Shown here: positions 45,670 to 58,517 of the stretch, piece by piece | Layout: each line of letters opens with the position of its first letter | How positions within the stretch are numbered: the first letter of the stretch is position 1 | Assembly (NCBI GenBank): GCA_002682825.1 | Contig: NOKP01000015.1 | Location: forward strand, 806,001 to 870,000 | Direction: 5' to 3' | DNA length: 64,000 nt | Source: Neonectria sp. B-13 | Taxonomy: Eukaryota > Ascomycota > Sordariomycetes > Hypocreales > Nectriaceae | Notes under the pieces: model-generated | The model's input: the letters and a program-made list of their open reading frames with translations, nothing else | Databases searched by the model: none | Told to the model about the DNA's origin: nothing | Translations under genes and position numbers: made by a program

Positions 45670-47377
45670 ACGATACCGGAGGAGACGAAGATGAAGGAAA
45701 TTGAACTATATAGAGGATTCCGTCCACCACAAAAGTTGTGTTGATGACATCGAGGATATTTTCATGGTAATGCAGCGGCAGGCGACGAGTCATCCGGATG
45801 ATGATGTGAGACGACGCTACCACGAAGCCGACGCATGGGCATTGCCTTGACATAGAGAGGCATGAAGCGTCCATGAAGATATGGGTATGTTTACGGGATA
45901 GAATTGTTGCTTTCTGTGGGTTTTGCTGCCTAGAGGGTTTGATTAGTATGAAATGCATTGGGTTCAAGCTCCCAGATATATGCTCCTTGCGATTAATTGG
46001 GAATTGTGAAATTCGGCGTACTCTGTCGAACAGAAAATGTGCACATCTCAGCTTGGTCGACAGAGCGCGCAATGTGACGTTAACAGTCGGGCGAGCAGGT
46101 CGGGTTATTTTGCCTGTATGGGACATGCGCGACAAGTGTCGGGCGAAGGGGTAACTCAGTCTCATCTCGGTCAGCGCGACACGCCCATGGCTTTGGCCCT
46201 CAAGTTATAATATTCTACCCGTGACGCAACCTAGTCTAGTACGCAGGCATTTTAACGCGGGGACCAGCAGGGCAATCAGATGGGGGAGATGGGCAAAAAA
46301 CCCGAGAGAAGGTGTCACGGTGGAAGGCTGTGATACACGAACGGTGATTTCCATATTCCTTTGGCATAGGCTCGTTGTACGTACTTGTTGGCAAGGCTAG
46401 AGCGCTGGGTCGTTGAAGGAGTCAGAAGCCCCACGATGCACCCATGAAGCGGAGGTGGGGCGTCATATTGAGCAGTCGCTAGGGTAATTACAGACCGGCA
46501 GTTGGAATGTCAACCAAAGAAAAACTTGCGCAATTGACCCAATTGTTGGTGGGCGAAAAAAAAGTATAATGGCTCTTGAAAGACAGGCTGCTGGAGGTGT
46601 AAATTCTCACCAGGAGGTTCACCGCCATGCGAGGAGTGGTGGTAATCTGGTTGCACTAAAGCAGGGTGATCCTTGTTGCATCTCTTCTTAAAGTGACGAG
46701 CAAGGCTTTGGCAAGGGATATCTAGTCATTAGATTGAATGATTCACCACCGAGACTTGAAGCTGAGCAGGCGTCGAAACAGAGGATAGGGACTAATAAAC
46801 AGTCTTCATCCCAAAGGCCGACTACAATTAACCTTGGGCTGAGAAGAGTTTATTGGTACAATTCTTTCTTCCCATGATATTTACCCTGTACCCAGGCACC
46901 GTGTCAAGATCTTTACGCCCACTCCCGCGATGCCCGGGTGACGGATTTCCCAAAGTGGCTAAGGCGAGTTGTTGATTCCCGACCCACAATGGGGGGGCCG
47001 AAGACGAACCGGAACTGAGAAGATGTTCTAGTGCGTAGTGCTAAGTAGACATGAAGACGGGAGTTTGGGGCGCTGCCTCGAGACTCGGATCAGCCGAGTA
47101 AAATAATTAGTTGGTACGGATACTGTTTGTTGTCCTGACGAGACGTGGGAACTCGGGAATTGCCCTAAACTGAAACCTGGGCACGGCAAACAACAGCCCG
47201 GCTCCGTGGGGATGTGGAGTGGCGTGTGGAAGTGGGAGTGGAAGCGTGGAGAACAGCCAGACAGACGGATGGCGGCAAGACGCCCCGGGTGTTGTGCCTC
47301 AGGACCTGGTGGGTACGTACCTGAGTGAACGCTCCAATCCCAATCACCCATCGCGGACAGGGAATAAATCACAGGGC

Positions 47378-47416
47378 TGTGAGTTTGTGAGCCTGTGAGC
47401 CTGTGAGCCTGTGAGC
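47378..47416. repeat. CTGTGAGC(C) tandem nonamer
   Basis: About four imperfect copies of the nonamer TGTGAGCCT in a row. Non-coding, about 1.1 kb before ino80. Confidence 0.75.
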
Positions 47417-47569
47417 TTTGAGCGCACACACACCGGGCTTCTAGGTGCAGGCGCAGGTGGCCCCGGGCTGGCTGGGCCTTCACAAATCAATCTATCCACC
47501 AGATCCAGAACGCCGAAGAAGGCAGAGAGAGAACCCCCAAAGAGCAGAGAGGGAGAGAGCGAGAGAGAT

Positions 47570-48170
47570 TCTCAGCCCCAGCCATCATCATCAACAAAGT
47601 CCCTCCCCCGTCCGCCCGTCTCCCCCTCGTTTCCATTCCCATTCTCATTCTCATTCCCCATTTCCCGTTCCCCGTTTCTATTCCCTGCTACTGTTCCCAT
47701 TCTCCCGCTTGGCCCAAGTCTCCTCGTCACCTCCATTTCCTCCCATCCCGCTCTGCACCCACGTAGGTATCCGCGCGGCGCATCATCGTCACATCCCGTA
47801 TTCTCAACCCGGCATTCCCACCTCCACCCATAGTGTCCGCCCCCCATCACCGCCCTCTAAATTCTCCTCCCCATGCTTCTTCGCTCTTTCGCTCTTCCGC
47901 TCTTCCCACTAACTAAACATCGTTGACGTGTCTCACCAACCCTCCGACCTCCGATCTCCACCACCCCAATCGCACCTTCCATCCCCAACTCTCAGCCCTC
48001 AGCCCTCAACTCCCAACTCTCACCCCTCCCAATTCTCTCAACCTTCGATTCTAGAACTTCAATTTGGAACCCACCTCCATTCGACCACCACCAAAGTCCT
48101 CTCCTTAAACAATTTCTTCCTCATTCAGCGGTCGTTTCCCATTGACTCTTTGACACACTCATTCTCTCTG
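47570..48170 (+). promoter_or_regulatory. Pyrimidine-rich leader upstream of ino80
   Basis: A stretch of about 600 bases in which the plus strand is dominated by C and T, with repeated ATTCCC, TCTCATTC and CCTCCC words. Such tracts mark fungal core promoters and leaders. Transcription start cannot be placed. Confidence 0.4.
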
Positions 48171-48561
48171 CCACTCTGCCCACCGAACCCACTTGAGCTC
48201 TGCTCAAAGTCGCTACAGCGCAAACCCCACAACGCCATAGATCTCGGCCTCCTCGTTCGCGTCGACGAATCCCCATCGATCTCCTGTCATCTCGTCTCGC
48301 TGCATCCTCGCACACGAACGCCGGCAACATTGGCCGTGAATCGAGCAAGAACCGACTTCACTCGCGTTCGCATCGCGACTTCCGACGTCGCGCGCATCTC
48401 TCTCCTCCCCCCACCTCCGAATCCCCTCGCCGCGTCGCCGCACTCGTGCATATGGGTTCTCAAGCCTAAATACCTTCGGTCGCCGATATATCTTCCCCCT
48501 CTCCTTCGTGCTCCTCTCTAGTGTTTCTGGCTGCCCAGTCTGCCCCGAGCACTAGTTCAGC

Positions 48562-51500
48562 ATGGACAAGAACGGCTACCACTCCCCGGTGCTGCAGCGA
48601 CCGCAGCGCAGAGGAGATGATGGTGACGACGAGCGAGAGCCTCGCGGCTCCAGCCATCATCACCACCACCATCACAGTCACAGTCGCGACGTGATGGGCC
48701 GCGCAGAGGCGTCTCGCGCTGAAGCTGGTGGTACGGTTGGTGCGACATCGACGTCGACGTCGTCGGCAGATGCGCATGCGACTGCGACTGCGACTGGGAC
48801 TGCTGCGAATGCGCACTCCACCTTCAGCCTGCGCTCCCCCAAGCAGCAGCAGTCCGAGTTCCGGCCGCCTCCCTTTTCCTCCCCCAACCGTAGCCACAAC
48901 CACAATCACGATCACTCTCACAACCACAACAACTCCAACGCCGGCAACAACGTCAGCAGCCACGCCCATCAGTCCCCGCCTCGCCCGGCCCTGCCAAATC
49001 CCTACATGCCCTCGTCCACCACGGGCTCAGCTGGCGGCCCCGTCGCTCCCTCCCTGCCGCCCCCGGCAGCCCTGAGCGGCTCGCCTTCTGCTGGAGCTCC
49101 TGGCCATCACCATCACCATCACCATCATCATCACCAGCACCAGCATCAGGCCGCCGCCGCTCCGCCTCCTTCCGCCTCGCCGCTGCATCCGCCCGCCGGC
49201 TACTATCCTCCCTCCACAACCGACGCCCATCACACGCGCGAAAAGCCTGCCTCGCGCGGCTTCTACGATCCTACAACCGACACCACCAAAGAACCCCAGG
49301 TTTCTGACGCGGCGGGCGCCTCTTCGTGGCACAACGCGCCGCCAGCCGGCACTCCCAAGGTACGTAAGGGGCAAGACGATCAATCTGCACATTTTTCCTT
49401 TCTTCAATTTCTTCTTCTCGTGCTGCTTGACTCTTCTTCTGCCTGAGTCTCCAGGGCCCATCATGATCCATTGTTCACGGTCTCGGTTGGTCTTGGCCCT
49501 TGACCCTTGACCCATTCATTCATTCACTCACTGCACATGGCCTCGCCCTAGCTTCTGAGCCCGACGCCAAAACGCCAAACGCCAGATTTGCTTGTGCTGG
49601 CCTCAACTGCCCATCCATCACGTTCCCCCATCCGCCTCCTTCAGCTCCCAACTCAATCAATCGCTGCACCATCCCGCACCCCATTTTTTCTCTCCCATTC
49701 CATCTTTCATCATCACCACCCCGATCCCCGACTCCCCTTCCACATCCTCCGCCCTCATCTCTGTCTCCTTGCATCATCCTCCCTAACTTTAATCATCACC
49801 TTGTCTGGTTGCTGACCTGAATTTTTTTCCGCCAGGCCCGTGAGCCTTACAACTACTCACAGCCAGCTGACCAGCACGCCCCCTACTACAACGGCTCCTA
49901 CACTTCGCCTCGCGCATCATCCTCATTCAATCGCTCCCGTAGCCCGCTGTCCCATCCACGCCCAAACCCGTCAGCTGGGTCCAACAGCCCCCCGGGGCGA
50001 CAGCCGCTTATGGCCTCTCCGAGCTTGAGACATGGTCCACCACTCACCATGAGCTCAACTACCAACGGGGGTTCCGCCCTTCCGCCTCGCGCCAAGTCTG
50101 ACCTGGCTGCACCTTCGCCCCAAAAACCGCCTCCTACAACAAGCGTAGGTCATCTCTACCACCCGTTCCATGCATCAAAGCTAACGTCCCGCAAGACTCC
50201 TAGCCGAGCCGATCCCATGTCCTTTTCCAACATTCTCTCCAGCGCTGAGCCGGCCCCCAAACCCCGGGAGCCCACTCCAGTGGTTGAGGAACGCGAACCC
50301 GAGCCTTCCAAGGAGCCCGAGCGAGAACCCGAGCGAGAGTCCAAGCGAGAAGCCAAGCGTGATCAAAAGCGTGAACTCAAGCGAGAGCTCAAGCGGGAAC
50401 TCAAGAGAGAAGCCGATAAGGCTGCCGAGAGGGAGCCTGATCGCGACAATGACACCGAAATGGAGAGAGATATCGAGACAGAACCCGAGCGCATCCCAAC
50501 CAAGGGGCGGCAACCTGTAACTAAGAAGAGGGGCGGCCGCAAGTCTACTAAAGGTCGAGCCTCCGACATCCGGGAGGCTGCCACTCCTAAGAACGGACGG
50601 AGGTCATCGATTAAGAAGGAGTCGCCCACCCCTCGTGTTCCCGCCAAACGACAAGCAAACGGGCAGCCAAAGCAGAAGACTTGGTCCACTGAGATGGAAA
50701 AGAAGATCCAGAATGCCGAGGCGCAAATCGAAAACAATGTCGCCTCTCTCGACGCTGACGAGTTCGACATACAACAATACATGGAACGAGCCCAGAAGCG
50801 TCGTCGCGTCATGTCAGACCTGGACAAGGAGCAAGGCCGTCTCCGTCGAGATACCTATGCTACCACGGCTAGTAAGAAGCTCGTGACGCACTCAGAACTC
50901 GGCAAGCGGCGATACGATGATGTCTTTTACGATGAGGCTCTTCACGAGGTCCGCGAGCAAGAGTTGTATGCCGAGAAGGAACGCAAGAAGGACATGCAGC
51001 GCAAGCGCCGTCGCGAAAAGTCCATGGCTGTCACCATGGAGCAAAAGGAGGCCGCTCTCGCCCGGGCAGAGGCTGCTGAGGACGAGGAAGAACGCCAGAG
51101 GCACCTCCGCGATGCCGAGCGCGCTAGCAAGAAAGCCCAACAGACCAAGCTCATCCTGCAAAAGGGCATCAAAGGCCCTGCTCGAAACCTGGAGCTCAAC
51201 CTCGAGGGTGGCACCATGTCCTCTTTCCAGGCTTCCGACCTGGAGTCTGGTGGAGGTGGTGCTACTGCCGCCGTCGCTGGCAGTACTGGTGAAAAGGCCA
51301 CTGGCGAAAAAGGGACTGGTCGCAAGGGCAAGGGCCGTGGTGGACCTCGCCCTAAGAAGTCTAAGGAACAGAAGCAGGCGGAGAAAGACTCCGCCGAGGC
51401 CGCCCAGGCTGCTTTGGATGCTGGTGAGGAGCTTCCTAGCAAAGATGAGACCCGCGTCCGCATCAAGATCAAGAAGTCCAAGGGTGGCGATCCTGACGCT

Positions 51501-54500
51501 GAGAAGGACAAGGAGCCCAAGGAGCCCAAAGAAAAGGACAAGGACAAGCAGAAGGAAAAGGTCGACGACATCCCAGAAAACGAGAAGCGATTTCTGTCCA
51601 AGGGCTACAACCAGATTTACGACCAGATTTGGCGAGACATGGCCCGCAAAGATGTCAACAAGACATTCAAGTTGGCTGTCGATTCGTACGCTACCAAGTC
51701 TTCCAACCTCAAGAAAACGGCCATTCTGGCGTCCAAGGAGGCCAAGCGATGGCAGTTGCGCACCAACAAGGGTACCAAGGACCTACAGGCTCGCGCCAAG
51801 CGAGTCATGCGTGACATGATGGGCTTCTGGAAGCGCAACGAGCGCGAGGAACGAGACCTCCGAAAGGCGGCCGAGAAGCAGGAGATCGAGAACGCCCGAA
51901 AGGAGGAGGCTGACCGCGAAGCCGCTCGCCAGAAGAGGAAGCTCAACTTCCTTATCTCCCAGACTGAGCTCTACTCTCACTTCATCGGCAAGAAAATCAA
52001 GACAGACGAGGTGGAGAGAAGTACCGACAACCCCGATATCGCCAAGGATCCACACCAAATCCAGCAACAAAAGCTGACAGTCAACGAGCCTACCGCTGTC
52101 GGCAGTAAAGTCACCAACTTTGAAAATCTCACATTTGAGGAAGAAGACGAGGAGAAATTGCAGGCTGCCGCCATCGCCAATGCCCAAAATGCCATCGCAG
52201 ACGCTCGCAAGAAGGCCCGCAAGTTCAACAATGAAGACGAGGGTATGGACGAGGAGGGCGAAATGAACTTCCAGAACCCGACTGGTCTGGGTGACGTTGA
52301 GGTCGAACAGCCCAAGATGATCAATACCCAACTCAAGGAATACCAGCTCAAGGGTCTCAACTGGCTCGTCAATCTGTACGAGCAGGGCATCAACGGTATT
52401 CTGGCCGACGAAATGGGTCTTGGAAAGACGGTACAGTCTATTTCTGTCATGGCTTACCTCGCCGAGAAGCATGACATCTGGGGACCCTTTTTGGTTGTAG
52501 CCCCGGCTTCTACACTGCACAACTGGCAGCAAGAAATCGCCAAGTTCGTCCCCGAGTTCAAGATCCTACCGTACTGGGGCAGTGCCAGCGACCGAAAAGT
52601 TCTCCGAAAGTTTTGGGACCGGAAGCACACCACTTACCGAAAGGACGCCGCCTTCCACGTGTGTGTGACCTCGTACCAGCTTGTCGTCTCAGACGTTGCC
52701 TACTTCCAGAAGATGAGGTGGCAGTACATGATTCTGGACGAGGCTCAGGCGATCAAGAGCTCGCAGAGTTCGCGTTGGAAGTGCCTGCTTGGCTTCCACT
52801 GCCGAAACAGACTGCTGCTTACAGGTACTCCCATCCAGAACAACATGCAAGAATTGTGGGCTCTGCTCCATTTCATCATGCCGTCCCTGTTTGATTCGCA
52901 CGACGAGTTTAGCGAGTGGTTCTCCAAGGACATTGAGTCGCACGCGCAGAGCAACACCAAGCTCAATGAGGATCAGTTGAAGCGTCTGCACATGATTCTC
53001 AAGCCCTTCATGCTTCGACGTGTGAAGAAGCATGTGCAAAAGGAGCTTGGCGACAAGATCGAGCTCGACATCTTCTGTGATCTCACGTATCGACAGCGTG
53101 CCTATTACAGTAACCTGCGGAACCAAATCAACGTCATGGACCTCGTCGAGAAGGCCACAATGGGAGACGAACAGGACTCGGGTACTCTGATGAACCTGGT
53201 GATGCAGTTCCGAAAGGTTTGCAATCACCCTGATTTGTTCGAGCGTGCTGAGGTGACGTCGTCATTCGCCTGCACCTACTTCGCTGAGACGGCCTCGTTT
53301 GTCCGTGAGGGCAACAACGTTCAGGTGGGCTACTCAAGCCGTAGTCTTATCGAATACCAGCTACCCCGACTCGTGTGGGGAGAAGGCGGCCGTTTGTGGA
53401 AGGCCAGTCGCGACAATAAAACGGCTGGCTGGCGGCACAAGGCGCTCAACCACATGATGAACATTTGGACCCCTGATAATGTTAAGGACAGTACTGAAGG
53501 ATCCAACGCATTCTCCTGGCTTCGATTCGCAGATACCACTCCCGGCGAGGTCTACGAAGCCACTCACCAGAGCCTGATCAACCGGGCGGCCAAGGAGCTA
53601 CAGAAGCCTGACAGACTTGGTCTCTTAAACGTTGCATACAGCGAACCCGAGGACAATAACTTTACACCTGCGCATGCCCTCTTCCAGATCCGAGCTCGAC
53701 AGAACCGGGAGCCCGTTGCAAACATCACGAACGAGGGGATCCTGAGGCGGCTGATGAGTGTTGCAAGAACCGAGTATGACAACTCTGGCTTGGGACGTTT
53801 GGAGCCAGCTGGCAGACCTCGTGCCTCTGCTCCTCCAATTGATGTCTTGAGCAACACCCGGAGTGCCTCAATCGAGCGTGAAAACATCTTGTTCAACGTC
53901 CCCATCCGTCGGATGCTCTACGGCCCTACGATCTGGGATGAGAAGGCTTTCATCGAGAAGAAGGTACCCTTGGACCTGTACCCCACGAGGGAACTGCTAC
54001 CCAAGCCCGATCACGAGAAGAGGCGCTTCACAAACATTGCGGTTCCGTCGATGCGCCGATTTGTTACTGACAGCGGCAAACTGGCCCAGCTGGATACATT
54101 GCTCTTCAAGCTCAAGAACGGTGGCCACCGCGTTCTGTTGTATTTCCAGATGACTCGCATGATTGACATGATGGAAGAGTACTTGACGTACCGCAACTAC
54201 AAGTACTGCCGATTGGATGGATCGACTAAGCTGGAGGATCGACGTGACACGGTACACGACTTCCAGACCCGCCCTGAGATCTTCATCTTCTTGCTGTCGA
54301 CTCGTGCTGGTGGCCTTGGTATCAACCTGACAAGTGCTGACACGGTCATCTTCTACGACTCTGATTGGAACCCTACCATCGATTCTCAGGCAATGGACCG
54401 AGCACATCGACTGGGTCAAACACGGCAGGTCACAGTATATCGCCTTATCACTCGCGGCACTATTGAGGAGCGTATCCGGAAACGAGCCTTGCAAAAGGAA

Positions 54501-54962
54501 GAGGTGCAACGCGTCGTCATTACGGGTGGCGGTTCGAGCGTTGACTTCTCTGGCCGCCGGGCTCCCGAGAACCGCAACCGCGATATTGCCATGTGGCTGG
54601 CGGATGACGAGCAGGCTGCGTTGATTGAGCAGCGAGAGAAGGAGCTGCTCGAGTCTGGCGAGCTTGATAAGCAGACAAAGAAGAAGGGTGGCAAGAAAAA
54701 GAAGGCAGAGAATGCGGCCAGCTTGGATGAGATGTACCACGAAGGTAAGTCGATGTGTTTTGACATGTTGAATCACACACTAATGAGATGACTAGGCGAG
54801 GGTAACTTTGACGATGGTTCCAAACAGGCGCTTTCCGGAACAGCAACACCTGCTACACCGGCTGAGAGCGATAGTAAGGCAAAGAAGGGCAAGGGAAAGG
54901 GGTCAAGCAAGAGAGCCAAGACGGCCAAGCAACGACTCGCCATTGCTGATGGCATGGTTTGA
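48562..54962 (+). CDS. ino80: Chromatin-remodelling ATPase Ino80
   Basis: The catalytic subunit of the INO80 complex, which slides and spaces nucleosomes and edits H2A.Z in transcription and repair. Exons 48562-49359, 49836-54744 and 54796-54962 give 1957 residues. Intron 1 is 476 nt, far longer than the others here. The N-terminal 270 residues are low-complexity, with polyhistidine runs of 7 and 10 and proline/serine stretches. A charged repeat of [11 protein letters not shown] type follows at about 410-470. The DBINO domain (about 849-985, [20 protein letters not shown]) binds actin and Arp4/8. The Snf2 ATPase starts with DEMGLGKT (about 1124) and DEAQ (about 1234). A large insertion separates it from the C-lobe, which has [20 protein letters not shown] (about 1784), as in all Ino80 proteins. 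The basic C-tail is lysine-rich. Confidence 0.96.
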
Positions 54963-55507
54963 TATGTAGACATGGACTCGCAAGGAGCGCCGAGTCAAAG
55001 GGCGCGTGTAATAACATACGCAAGGACGGGGCCGCACGGATGGCAAGTGGAGTGACGGGTATTATTTGTACTTTTGTGGTTTCGACATTTTGGAGTGTCT
55101 GGTCTGGGCATTTAGCTGCGTAGCTGCGTAGCCTTGGACGGGAGTTGCTAGACGAGGACACCTAAAAAGCCAAAAAGAAGACAGAAACGGACCGCGGCTT
55201 CATGGTTCGGTTGGGAGTGTACTTATATCGATAGACAGACGATGATCATATCGCGTTCAAGGAGTTTTATGCTTACTACGTACACTGTGGTGCAAATGAG
55301 AGGGAATTCCAGTTCTTTATAAAAGTCTCAGACGCAGAAGACAAATTGGGGGTTCCCAATGTCTTTCTGGCTACTTGACACGCGTTCATACAGGAAACTA
55401 TCGAGACGATAACTCTACGAACGCCAGCACGAAGGCATCACGGTAAATGATCCCCAGCTCACATTTGCAAGTCCTCCATAGTGTCAAAGTTGAAGCCGAT
55501 CAATCAA
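54963..55507. other. Downstream region of ino80
   Basis: The 3' end of ino80 and spacer up to the first tRNA-Glu. Two copies of TAGCTGCG occur together at about 55113-55130. No gene. Confidence 0.55.
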
Positions 55508-55603
55508 TCCGGTATGGTGTAATGGCTAACATTTCGCGCTCTCATATACCTGAGAGATTCATCTTGATCCGCGGAGCTCAGGGTTCGATTCCCTGTACCG
55601 GAG
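55508..55603 (+). tRNA. tRNA-Glu(CTC) copy 1, 24-nt intron
   Basis: Acceptor TCCGGTA...TACCGGA with G73, D arm GTGTAATGGCTAACAT, T arm CAGGGTTCGATTCCCTG. Anticodon CTC in loop CTCTCAC, interrupted after A37 by a 24-base intron whose CTGAGAG pairs with the anticodon region, the usual nuclear tRNA intron form. The mature tRNA is 72 nt. A T5 run follows at about 55615. Confidence 0.92.
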
Positions 55604-55981
55604 TTGCCATTACCTTTTTGCTGTTTCCGGATACTTGGATTTCTGCAGGGGATGATGGATGGATGTTGTTGATGATGGAGGAAGGGGATGATGATGCATG
55701 TCTTGGTTGTGTGTGAGACATGTGCGTTGAGGGGAGGGAGTGAGTGGCACATATATACCCGCTCGCCAAACTCCATTTTTGCACCTTGACCTTCCTTGAC
55801 ATGGAAACCGCATGGAGTAAGTAGACAAAGCACGGCTGTACCGAGTACACAATTAATACCTTCTTTCCTTCCTTCGTCTGCTTATAACCAGCCCACGCTT
55901 CCCGCGAGCCGCGCACTGATCTTTCCAGGCTTTGATGACGGCAACTTTGAGGAGGCAACCCAAGCAACCAGCCAATCACAA

Positions 55982-56073
55982 TCCGGTATGGTGTAATGGC
56001 TAACATTTCGCGCTCTCATTACTGAGAGAACATCTGTTCCGCGGAGCTCAGGGTTCGATTCCCTGTACCGGAG
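55982..56073 (+). tRNA. tRNA-Glu(CTC) copy 2, 20-nt intron
   Basis: Exon sequence is the same as copy 1, with a shorter 20-base intron that also contains CTGAGAG. The 13 bases before it (CAGCCAATCACAA) are the same as those before copy 5. T5 terminator just after. Confidence 0.92.
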
Positions 56074-56656
56074 TGAATCCATCTTTTTGACCTCATTGCA
56101 CACGGGGATCGTCTTTTTGCTTGTGGTTGTTGGTTGCTATGTTGTGTTGAGCTGTGTTCAGAGGACCTTTTGTTCCAAAAGAGGGGCTGAGGTTGAGTTG
56201 GGAGTGACTCTTTGGACTTGTCCAAGACAGTGTCGTAATTAACCGGCAACTGAGGATAGACAGGCAGGCAGTGTCACAAAAAGTACTTAACGAGAGGAGA
56301 GTCGGTTGAAACAGGGAGATGGTGACCAACTAGTTAGTAGCTCTTCCAAGGAGATGGCTGAACAGGGAGTCTACGGCTCTAACGCTGCCATGTGCTTTTT
56401 CACCTGACTATTGCACTTACAACGAACACATTGAACCAGCGGCGTGTTGAGTAAAGCCCATCTCCTCGTCTAACAAAGGGCCGCACGCTGTAAGTTGCTG
56501 TTCGACGGTTCCTCCCGTTATAACCCACGGAGTATACCCGAAAGCCAATATAAGCTTCCCTTACCCGCAATCTCCTTCCAAACAGCACTTGCCACCACCA
56601 TGCAGAGCAGCCAGTAACCAGCAAAAAGACAGCCCAGCGGCAAAAAGAAGAGGTAA
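56074..56656. other. Spacer between tRNA-Glu copies 2 and 3
   Basis: No gene seen. The flanking GCAAAAAG/CTTTTTGC words are Pol III terminators of the neighbouring tRNAs. Confidence 0.55.
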
Positions 56657-56752
56657 CTCCGGTACAGGGAATCGAACCCTGAGCTCCGCGGATCAAGATG
56701 AATCTCTCAGGTATATGAGAGCGCGAAATGTTAGCCATTACACCATACCGGA
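56657..56752 (-). tRNA. tRNA-Glu(CTC) copy 3, 24-nt intron
   Basis: Same exons as copy 1 on the opposite strand, with the same 24-base intron. Together with copy 1 it forms an inverted pair about 1.1 kb apart. Terminator T-run at about 56640 (minus). Confidence 0.92.
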
Positions 56753-57116
56753 TGGTGTTTGATGAGTTGGGGCGCCGTTGTTGGAGACTAAGGAAATGTC
56801 GCAGTGTCGCCGGGGGAACTGGCAGGGTTCATGAACCTCTATCTGACGTCTTGTGAGGAGATGGGCAGGAAGACGACATGTCTAACTGGCGGCTGTTAGC
56901 AGGTTGAGTTTTCTCTAGAGCTACAACACCCGATGTGTCAAAAAAGAAAGGAAACTCATATCAATATCTTATAACCTCTAAACACTCGGCTGCACGCACT
57001 TCCAGGCGTCGTCGTCCATCCCAAACGATCGTTCCATCCCGGCCAGCCAACCACTAAGCAGCAAAAAGAGACTCAATAGGCACGGGGGAAGTAGAGATGC
57101 AAAGGGCAAAAAGAAA

Positions 57117-57211
57117 CTCCGGTACAGGGAATCGAACCCTGAGCTCCGCGGATCAAGTTGAATCTCTCAGGTTATGAGAGCGCGAAATGTTAGCCATTAC
57201 ACCATACCGGA
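57117..57211 (-). tRNA. tRNA-Glu(CTC) copy 4, 23-nt intron
   Basis: Exons as in the other copies. The intron is one base shorter than in copies 1 and 3, by loss of bases in the TATAC stretch. Terminator T-run just downstream on the minus strand (about 57107). Confidence 0.92.
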
Positions 57212-57735
57212 TAATGGTGGTTGTTGCATTGCGGCTCTGCTAAGGAGTGCTAAGAAAACGGCGCAGGATGGCCGACGGAACGCGCGGGGCAGGCAGTGAG
57301 TGTGTGAACAGCTTCCGAAGACGGCGGTCCAATGCGCGAGGAATGCGTTTGGTAGGCGGATCGAAGTTCTGGAGAAGTTGATTGAACTCGCAGAGATGTG
57401 TTTCGGTTTAGGCGCGGGGTTGGTGGACCTGATGAGGCGCAGCTCGTTCTGTTGAGCGTCGTGATGATGAGGTGGCCACGTACCTGGAAACGAGGAAGCC
57501 CCCCGTCTCTCTTCAGGAGGGTAAGCAAGGAGCGACGGACAAAAGAGGAAATACTCAGCCTCTGGAAGATGGACAAATCGTAATAGTTCTATTCGCTGCT
57601 CAGTCATAGAATCGCCGTCTCGCTAGCCTTGACATGTTAGTAGGAGTCGTCCATTGCCAGCCGGTGTTACCGCCAGCATGCAAAAAGACAAGTGGACTTT
57701 AGATCTGAAGCATGAGGGGCAAAAAGAAGGTGTCA

Positions 57736-57827
57736 CTCCGGTACAGGGAATCGAACCCTGAGCTCCGCGGAACAGATGTTCTCTCAGTAATGAGAGCGCG
57801 AAATGTTAGCCATTACACCATACCGGA
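57736..57827 (-). tRNA. tRNA-Glu(CTC) copy 5, 20-nt intron
   Basis: Exons and 20-base intron as in copy 2, but on the minus strand; the 13 bases upstream are shared with copy 2, so the two are an inverted duplication. Terminator T-run at about 57722. Confidence 0.92.
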
Positions 57828-58517
57828 TTGTGATTGGCTGATCGATGAACGGTGCCTTGGAATAACGAGATACAAGCCACGGATGTCAAAGCATCTTACC
57901 AAGGAATAGTCTCCTTAGTTTGGCGTGTTGTCATGCCGAGTTGTAATCTATAACTTCCAGATTGTCGTTGTCTTTCTTCAATTACGACGCAAGGCTTATC
58001 CACGATCTAGTTGAGTTTGAGTCTCTTGATAGATGATGTATTCTGAGAGCACTCGCTTCACTGACAGACCTACACACTCGGTACTCCTTTGGGCACAATT
58101 GGCTGGGTCCTTCTTTTGTCTGTTCAAGGAATGTCGGCTCCGAAACAATACGAAAACGGATGGTTCAACTTTGGTGTCCTCAGGAGGCATGATGTGGATC
58201 GAATGGGAGCCCCGGTTTCCCCGCAATGCAAGGTCACTTGGCTTGGCTTCCTGTTGCGAGACATCATCTGATATGTTCCGTGGATGGGGAAACGCTATCG
58301 TTATCGACATGCCGACGGTTCGTCTATAAAAACGTCGCATGTTTCTTGTAAACTAGAGCCTTGACTTTTAGCATTCAAATCCCAGGACTTTTCGTCATTG
58401 TTGACTTGTTGTCAACCTCGACAACTTGATCCAACTGCACATACCGGCCTCTACGCCGAGTATTTGCTTTTCCCCTACCTCTCCATTCGCGTACCACATA
58501 ACAAATCATTCCTCTCT
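57828..58517. other. Promoter of the SDR gene
   Basis: Between tRNA-Glu copy 5 and the SDR gene. It contains a TATAAAAA box at 58325-58332 about 190 bases before the ATG. Small frames here have no support. Confidence 0.5.
58325..58332 (+). promoter_or_regulatory. TATA box of the SDR gene
   Basis: TATAAAAA in the proper orientation and about 190 bases upstream of the ATG at 58518. This is a canonical box, so the gene probably uses normal Pol II initiation in this host. Confidence 0.55.

Larger units (their letters stand above)
45670..48561. other. Intergenic region and long ino80 leader
   Basis: No supported gene. A nonamer repeat lies at 47378-47416. From about 47570 to 48170 the plus strand is strongly pyrimidine-rich (ATTCCCATTCTCATTC-type runs), followed by a mixed region to the ino80 ATG. 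Several short upstream ATG frames occur there. It is best read as a long promoter and 5' leader. Confidence 0.45.

Noticed and set aside
58398..58517. In-frame extension upstream of the SDR ATG
   Set aside because: It lacks an ATG and starts right after the TATA box; the Rossmann motif begins just after ATG 58518.
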